Shown here: piece after piece, positions 60,261 to 64,000 of the stretch
Layout: every line of letters begins with the position of its first letter
How positions within the stretch are numbered: position 1 is the first letter of the stretch
NCBI RefSeq assembly: GCF_016616235.1
Contig: NZ_CP067100.1
Location: 4,399,001-4,463,000 of the forward strand
From: Bradyrhizobium diazoefficiens
GTDB lineage: Bacteria > Pseudomonadota > Alphaproteobacteria > Rhizobiales > Xanthobacteraceae
DNA: 64,000 nt
Direction of reading: 5' to 3'
Notes under the pieces: generated by a model
The model's input: the letters and a program-made list of their open reading frames with translations, nothing else
The model's database searches: none
Told to the model about the DNA's origin: nothing
Position numbers and translations under genes: made by a program

Positions 60261-63200
60261 CATCCGCTCCCAGGTTTCCGATCATTTGCGTTGGAGCGTC
60301 CGCGGGCGGCATCGAAGCATTAGAAGGCTTGTTTCGTGGGCTGCCGCCGCATCCCGGCGTTGCGCTCGTCATCGTAACCCATCTCAGCCCGGACAGGGAA
60401 AGCCTCCTGCACGACATTCTTTCCCGCTATACGGATCTCCCCGTGAGCGTCGCCTCGGACGGAATGGAGGTCGAAAACAACCAAGTGTACGTCATGCCGG
60501 CTGACGTCGTCATGACGATCGAGGATCGGCACCTTTCGGTCAAGAAGAACAGTAGCCGAAGGGAACGCAAGCCAATCGACATTTTCATGAGTGCGCTCGC
60601 AGTCGATGTCGGTGAGCTTGCTGGCGGCATCATTTTGTCCGGCGGAGACGCCGATGGCACTCTGGGCGTCAAGGCAATCAAGGAACGTGGTGGGGTTACA
60701 TTCGCTCAAGTGGCTGACGGCTACGGTCCGCAGCATGCCGACATGCCTGACGCTGCGATTTCGTCCGGGCTGATCGACTTTGCGCTCCCGGTCGAGGAGA
60801 TGGGTCCCGAGCTCGTCGAATTTGTTCGAAGCATCGAATTGCTCGAGCGAATGGTCGGTGAAGCTCCGGAAGATGCGGAATATCAAACGATCGGACCGTC
60901 GTTGCCGGAAATCTATGGCATCCTGCGTAACCAGATCGGGCACGATTTCAGCGGCTACAAGACCAAGACCTTCGTTCGCCGGGTCCTGCGCCGGATGCAG
61001 GTCACGCAGCTCGGCACCATCGAAGCCTATCTCGAACGCCTGAGACAGGAGCCGCAAGAGGTCGGCGCTCTCTTCCGCGACCTGCTGATCAACGTGACCA
61101 ACTTCTTCCGGGATGAAGACGCATTCCAGGCGCTGGCGACGTCGGTCATCCCCAAGCTGTTCGAGGGCCGAGGCGCGGACGATACCGTACGCATTTGGGT
61201 TCCGGGTTGTGCCACAGGCGAGGAGGTGTTCTCGATCGCGATGCTGGCGCGCGAACATATGGACACGCTGTCAGCGCTGCCGCGCGTGCAGATATTCGCC
61301 ACCGATATCGATGAACGCGCCCTCGCCGTTGCGAGGTCAGCCCGCTATCCGGAAGCTCTGCTGGACAGCGTTTCCCTCGAACGCCGCAAACGGTTCTTCA
61401 TCGCGGATGGCGGCAGCTTTGTCGTCGCCAAGGATGTGCGCGAACTCTGCATTTTCTCTCCCCACAGCGTCATTCGCGACCCGCCGTTTTCACGCATCGA
61501 TCTCGTATCCTGCCGCAATCTGCTGATTTATTTCGGCATCGATGTGCAGAACCAGGTCATCCCCACCTTCCATTATGCGCTGCGCCCCGACGGATACCTC
61601 TTCCTGGGCACGGCGGAAAACGTCAGCCAATTCACCGAACTTTTCTCGCCGATCGAAAAGCAGCACCGCATTTTTCGTCGACGGGCAGATAGCGCCTCCT
61701 CGGTGCGGCTTCCCGTTGTTCTTCACGGCCTTCGCCCAGGGCACGGCGCGGCATCGGTGCCGCGTCGATCGCCTCTGTCAGGGCTCGCGCTGAGACAGGT
61801 CGTGGACGAGCAGGTGGTCGAACGCTTTGCTCCGCCCCACGTCGTCGTCAATCACGACGGCGACGTGATCTATTATTCGAGCCGCACAGGCAAGTATCTG
61901 GAGGCGCCGGCCGGCGCACCGACACGGCAACTTCTGACCATGGCGCGCAAGGGGCTGCGGCTCGACCTGCGCACGCTGTTTCGCGAGGTCGTGGAGACCG
62001 GCCGTGCAGCCAGCCGCAACGGCGTCGCATTGGACATCGACGAAGGCGGCATCCAATTCGTCAATCTTACGATCGAGCCGTTGGGAGAACGGAGCGTCGG
62101 CGAGCCGCTTTTTCTGGTGCTGTTCTCCGACCAGGGACCGCTGCTCAGCCGCGAGGACGGTCTCAACCGCGCGCAAACCGGTCATGACGGCGCGGCCGTG
62201 CATACCGAGCGGGAGCTGCGCGAAACCCGCGACCGCCTTCAATCCATGATCGAGGAATATGAGACTGCGCTCGAGGAACTGAAGTCTTCGAACGAAGAGC
62301 TGGTTTCCGTAAATGAGGAGATGCAGTCGACGAATGAGGAGCTGGAGGCTTCCAAGGAAGAGCTGCAATCGGTCAATGAAGAGCTTCATACCGTCAACGC
62401 CGAGCTTAACGGAAAGATCGACGCTCTCGATCGAGCCAACAGCGATCTGCAAAACCTGTTTGAGAGCACAGATGTCGCAACTGTGTTCCTCGACCGGATG
62501 CTCGTGATCCGGAGCTTCACGCCGGCCGTAAGCAAGATCTTCAATATTTTGCCGACCGATCGCGGTCGCCCCATCACCGACCTTTCGAGCCGTTTGAGTC
62601 TGGAAGGTTTTGCCGATGACATCCGCAAGGTGTTCTCGAGCGGAGAGCCGATCGAGCGCCGCATCGACAGCGACCGAAAGGGTCCCCACTACCTGGTCCG
62701 GCTCGCCCCCTATCGAGGCAGCGATCAGAAGACCGAGGGAATCGTCGTTACATTCATCGACGTCACAACCCTGACGCGCTCGGAGGCGAAGCAGCGCATG
62801 CTCGTTGCAGAGCTCCAACACCGCACGCGGAACCTGCTCGCAATCGTGCAATCCTTGGCCCAACAAAGTCTTGGAAAAGGAGGGTCGCTGGAAGGATTTT
62901 CCGCCCGGCTTGCGGCGCTCGGCCGCGTTCAGAGCCTCGTTGGCGGGACCATGAGCGATCAGATTGACCTCGGCGACATCGTTCGCCTGGAGTTGGAAGC
63001 CATGGGCGCCGTCGAGAACAAGATCTCTGTGTCAGGGCCGCCCGTCACTCTAGGCCTCGAGCTCGTCCAGACATTTGCGCTCGCATTACATGAACTCGCG
63101 ACCAACGCGGTCAAGCATGGCGCTCTCAAGGACGGCCGGGGGCACCTCGATGTGTCGTGGCGTGTTCAGACCAACGGACAGAGTGCACCAGTGCTGCTGC

Positions 63201-63400
63201 TGGATTGGATCGAGAGCGGAGTTGAAGATCTGCCCGAACCGAACCGAAAGGGCTTCGGAAGAACCTTGATTGAAAAGGCGCTCGCTTTCACACTGCGGGC
63301 AAAAGCTCAACTTGATTTCGGCGCTGACGGGGTCACGTGCCACATCGAACTGCCCTTGCCATCGGCAGGTACCGCCGCGAGGCAGGAGCCGGTCGCCTGA
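60257..63400 (+). CDS. CheB-CheR-PAS-HWE hybrid histidine kinase
   Basis: 1047 residues from GTG 60257 (GGGGG upstream; the frame is open to 60050). CheB methylesterase: FPIICVGASAGGIEALEGLF (Ser) and GIILSGGDADGTLGVKAIKE (Asp). CheR methyltransferase: GHDFSGYKTKTFVRRVLRRM, NFFRDEDAFQAL, WVPGCATGEEVFSIAM (SAM). Long coiled coil with NEELVSVNEEMQSTNEELEA repeats, PAS, then an HWE kinase: LQHRTRNLLAIVQSLAQQSL (phospho-His about 853), HELATNAVKHG and WIES about 983. Probably feeds the PhyR/EcfG stress pathway. Confidence 0.93.
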   Translation: MTSAPRFPIICVGASAGGIEALEGLFRGLPPHPGVALVIVTHLSPDRESLLHDILSRYTDLPVSVASDGMEVENNQVYVMPADVVMTIEDRHLSVKKNSSRRERKPIDIFMSALAVDVGELAGGIILSGGDADGTLGVKAIKERGGVTFAQVADGYGPQHADMPDAAISSGLIDFALPVEEMGPELVEFVRSIELLERMVGEAPEDAEYQTIGPSLPEIYGILRNQIGHDFSGYKTKTFVRRVLRRMQVTQLGTIEAYLERLRQEPQEVGALFRDLLINVTNFFRDEDAFQALATSVIPKLFEGRGADDTVRIWVPGCATGEEVFSIAMLAREHMDTLSALPRVQIFATDIDERALAVARSARYPEALLDSVSLERRKRFFIADGGSFVVAKDVRELCIFSPHSVIRDPPFSRIDLVSCRNLLIYFGIDVQNQVIPTFHYALRPDGYLFLGTAENVSQFTELFSPIEKQHRIFRRRADSASSVRLPVVLHGLRPGHGAASVPRRSPLSGLALRQVVDEQVVERFAPPHVVVNHDGDVIYYSSRTGKYLEAPAGAPTRQLLTMARKGLRLDLRTLFREVVETGRAASRNGVALDIDEGGIQFVNLTIEPLGERSVGEPLFLVLFSDQGPLLSREDGLNRAQTGHDGAAVHTERELRETRDRLQSMIEEYETALEELKSSNEELVSVNEEMQSTNEELEASKEELQSVNEELHTVNAELNGKIDALDRANSDLQNLFESTDVATVFLDRMLVIRSFTPAVSKIFNILPTDRGRPITDLSSRLSLEGFADDIRKVFSSGEPIERRIDSDRKGPHYLVRLAPYRGSDQKTEGIVVTFIDVTTLTRSEAKQRMLVAELQHRTRNLLAIVQSLAQQSLGKGGSLEGFSARLAALGRVQSLVGGTMSDQIDLGDIVRLELEAMGAVENKISVSGPPVTLGLELVQTFALALHELATNAVKHGALKDGRGHLDVSWRVQTNGQSAPVLLLDWIESGVEDLPEPNRKGFGRTLIEKALAFTLRAKAQLDFGADGVTCHIELPLPSAGTAARQEPVA

Positions 63401-63555
63401 CCGAGGGCGCACTTCGGGGGGAAGATGCCTGTTCCTGACTCGCTGCATAGCTTGAGTTCCAGAAGTCCCGATTTGATCTAACTTATGTTGAAGACGGAGC
63501 TTTTTGCCGCATCTTAAAATCGTGCCTCGTCGGAAGTACTGATCAGGTGCACGCC

Positions 63556-63759
63556 ATGACTCAAAAGCGGCGTCGTTTCAAACAGACAGTCGGTCTCGAG
63601 GAGCGTCTGGCAGCCGAAGCGACACGGCTGCGCGAGGAAGCCACTAGGCTCACACCTGGAGCCGCTCGTGACGATCTTCTACGGAAGGCCCACCAATGCG
63701 AGACTGGCTCACATATGAGCGAGTGGCTGCGATCCCCCAGGCTTCAACCGCCAGAGTAG
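63556..63759 (+). CDS. Small conserved hypothetical protein
   Basis: 67 residues, very basic helix then a conserved end: MTQKRRRFKQTVGLEERLAA, EATRLREEATRLTPGAARDD, QCETGSHMSEWLRSPRLQPP. The GSHMSEWLRSPxLQPP tail is shared by many short Bradyrhizobium proteins. A GTG at 63547 would add three residues. 63401-63555 has no gene. Confidence 0.8.
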   Translation: MTQKRRRFKQTVGLEERLAAEATRLREEATRLTPGAARDDLLRKAHQCETGSHMSEWLRSPRLQPPE

Positions 63760-63871
63760 ATCATGGCAACCTCCCCAGAGCTGTTCTATTTTCTCTCCAT
63801 CACCGGCCAAGACCAAGCCGTGGCCATCGGTGGCTGAGACGTGCGCTCCCGCCTGCATTGGGAATGCCCTC

Positions 63872-64000
63872 ATGATCCGCTACTACTTCGATATCCGCGA
63901 CAATTCCGGCCTTTCTGTCGACGAGGAAGGGTTGGAGTTTCGCACCCAGCAAGAGGCTGAAATCGAAGCCGCAAGGTCGCTCGCGGATCTGGCGAAGGAA
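63872..64000 (+). CDS. DUF6894 family protein (5' part; runs off the window)
   Basis: 43 residues visible: MIRYYFDIRDNSGLSVDEEG, LEFRTQQEAEIEAARSLADL, AKE. The MxRYYFDxRD opening and the EEG/A..EA..SL helix identify DUF6894. The 3' end lies outside. Third family member in the window. Confidence 0.88.
   Translation, partial: MIRYYFDIRDNSGLSVDEEGLEFRTQQEAEIEAARSLADLAKE

Noticed and set aside
63763..63837. 24-codon frame MATSPELFYFLSITGQDQAVA
   Set aside because: Too short, without a convincing ribosome site or known family.
1..64000. CRISPR arrays, rRNA/tRNA genes, complete insertion sequences or prophage genes
   Set aside because: Looked for regularly spaced repeats, conserved RNA cores, transposase and integrase motifs; none seen.

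Overview
The window is high-GC DNA with alphaproteobacterial gene content, most likely from Bradyrhizobium or a close relative in the Nitrobacteraceae. The evidence is a B12-dependent ribonucleotide reductase (NrdJ) with NrdR-type boxes, minCDE, several DUF6894/DUF982/DUF2312/DUF3551 proteins, a CheB-CheR-HWE kinase, EcfG-type promoter motifs, and several classes of rhizobial palindromic intergenic repeats. It is chromosomal in character. No rRNA, tRNA, CRISPR array, complete insertion sequence, integrase or replication origin was recognised.

Layout. 1-5146: the 5' part of an EamA exporter (left edge) diverges from nrdJ, with about 760 bases of structured intergenic DNA between them. 5147-10440: an accessory block. 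It holds a lone, visibly AT-richer gene for a protein with a PD-(D/E)XK-like N-terminus (the best candidate here for an undescribed defence-type effector), a ParB-like protein, DUF2312, a methyltransferase remnant, a TolA-like coiled-coil protein and a MazEF toxin-antitoxin pair. 10440-18360: fatty acid desaturase, a PilZ-HTH fusion, VOC protein, adenylate cyclase, a second EamA exporter, NTF2-like protein, an Ada-N/AraC regulator, small secreted and membrane proteins, and an Flp pilin that seems to have lost its stop codon. 18690-28445: an M15-like secreted peptidase, PaiB-like protein plus pyridoxal kinase, an SMR exporter with its TetR regulator, a small cytochrome-like protein, a frameshifted DUF3551 gene, an SH3b protein, and the 3-hydroxybenzoate 4-monooxygenase gene mobA divergent from a MarR regulator.

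28590-33510: L,D-transpeptidase lipoprotein and several secreted proteins of unknown function. 33563-35377: minC-minD-minE (division-site placement). 35666-41980: a NitT/TauT-type ABC transporter whose binding protein diverges from a TetR gene. The permease and ATPase genes sandwich an NAD-epimerase, a GNAT protein and a DHDPS-like aldolase. Matching inverted repeats on both sides of the TetR gene suggest it controls the whole cluster. 42126-49640: orphan TRAP binding protein, DUF982, a Tlde1-like enzyme, DUF1810, a chemoreceptor, an NADPH-FMN reductase and an AraC regulator interrupted by an amber codon. 49918-54458: DUF2336, PilZ and HD-GYP proteins (a probable c-di-GMP group), an alpha/beta hydrolase and a PsiF-repeat protein. 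54721-58402: periplasmic asparaginase, an MBL-fold hydrolase and an ABC-F ATPase. 58517-64000: a stress-signalling neighbourhood with a Crp/Fnr regulator behind an EcfG-like promoter, two DUF6894 proteins and a large CheB-CheR-HWE kinase.

Most longer reading frames opposite real genes are high-GC shadows and were left out. Gene starts were chosen by Shine-Dalgarno spacing and family length. Identifications rest on motif reading and memory of families; no database search was run.
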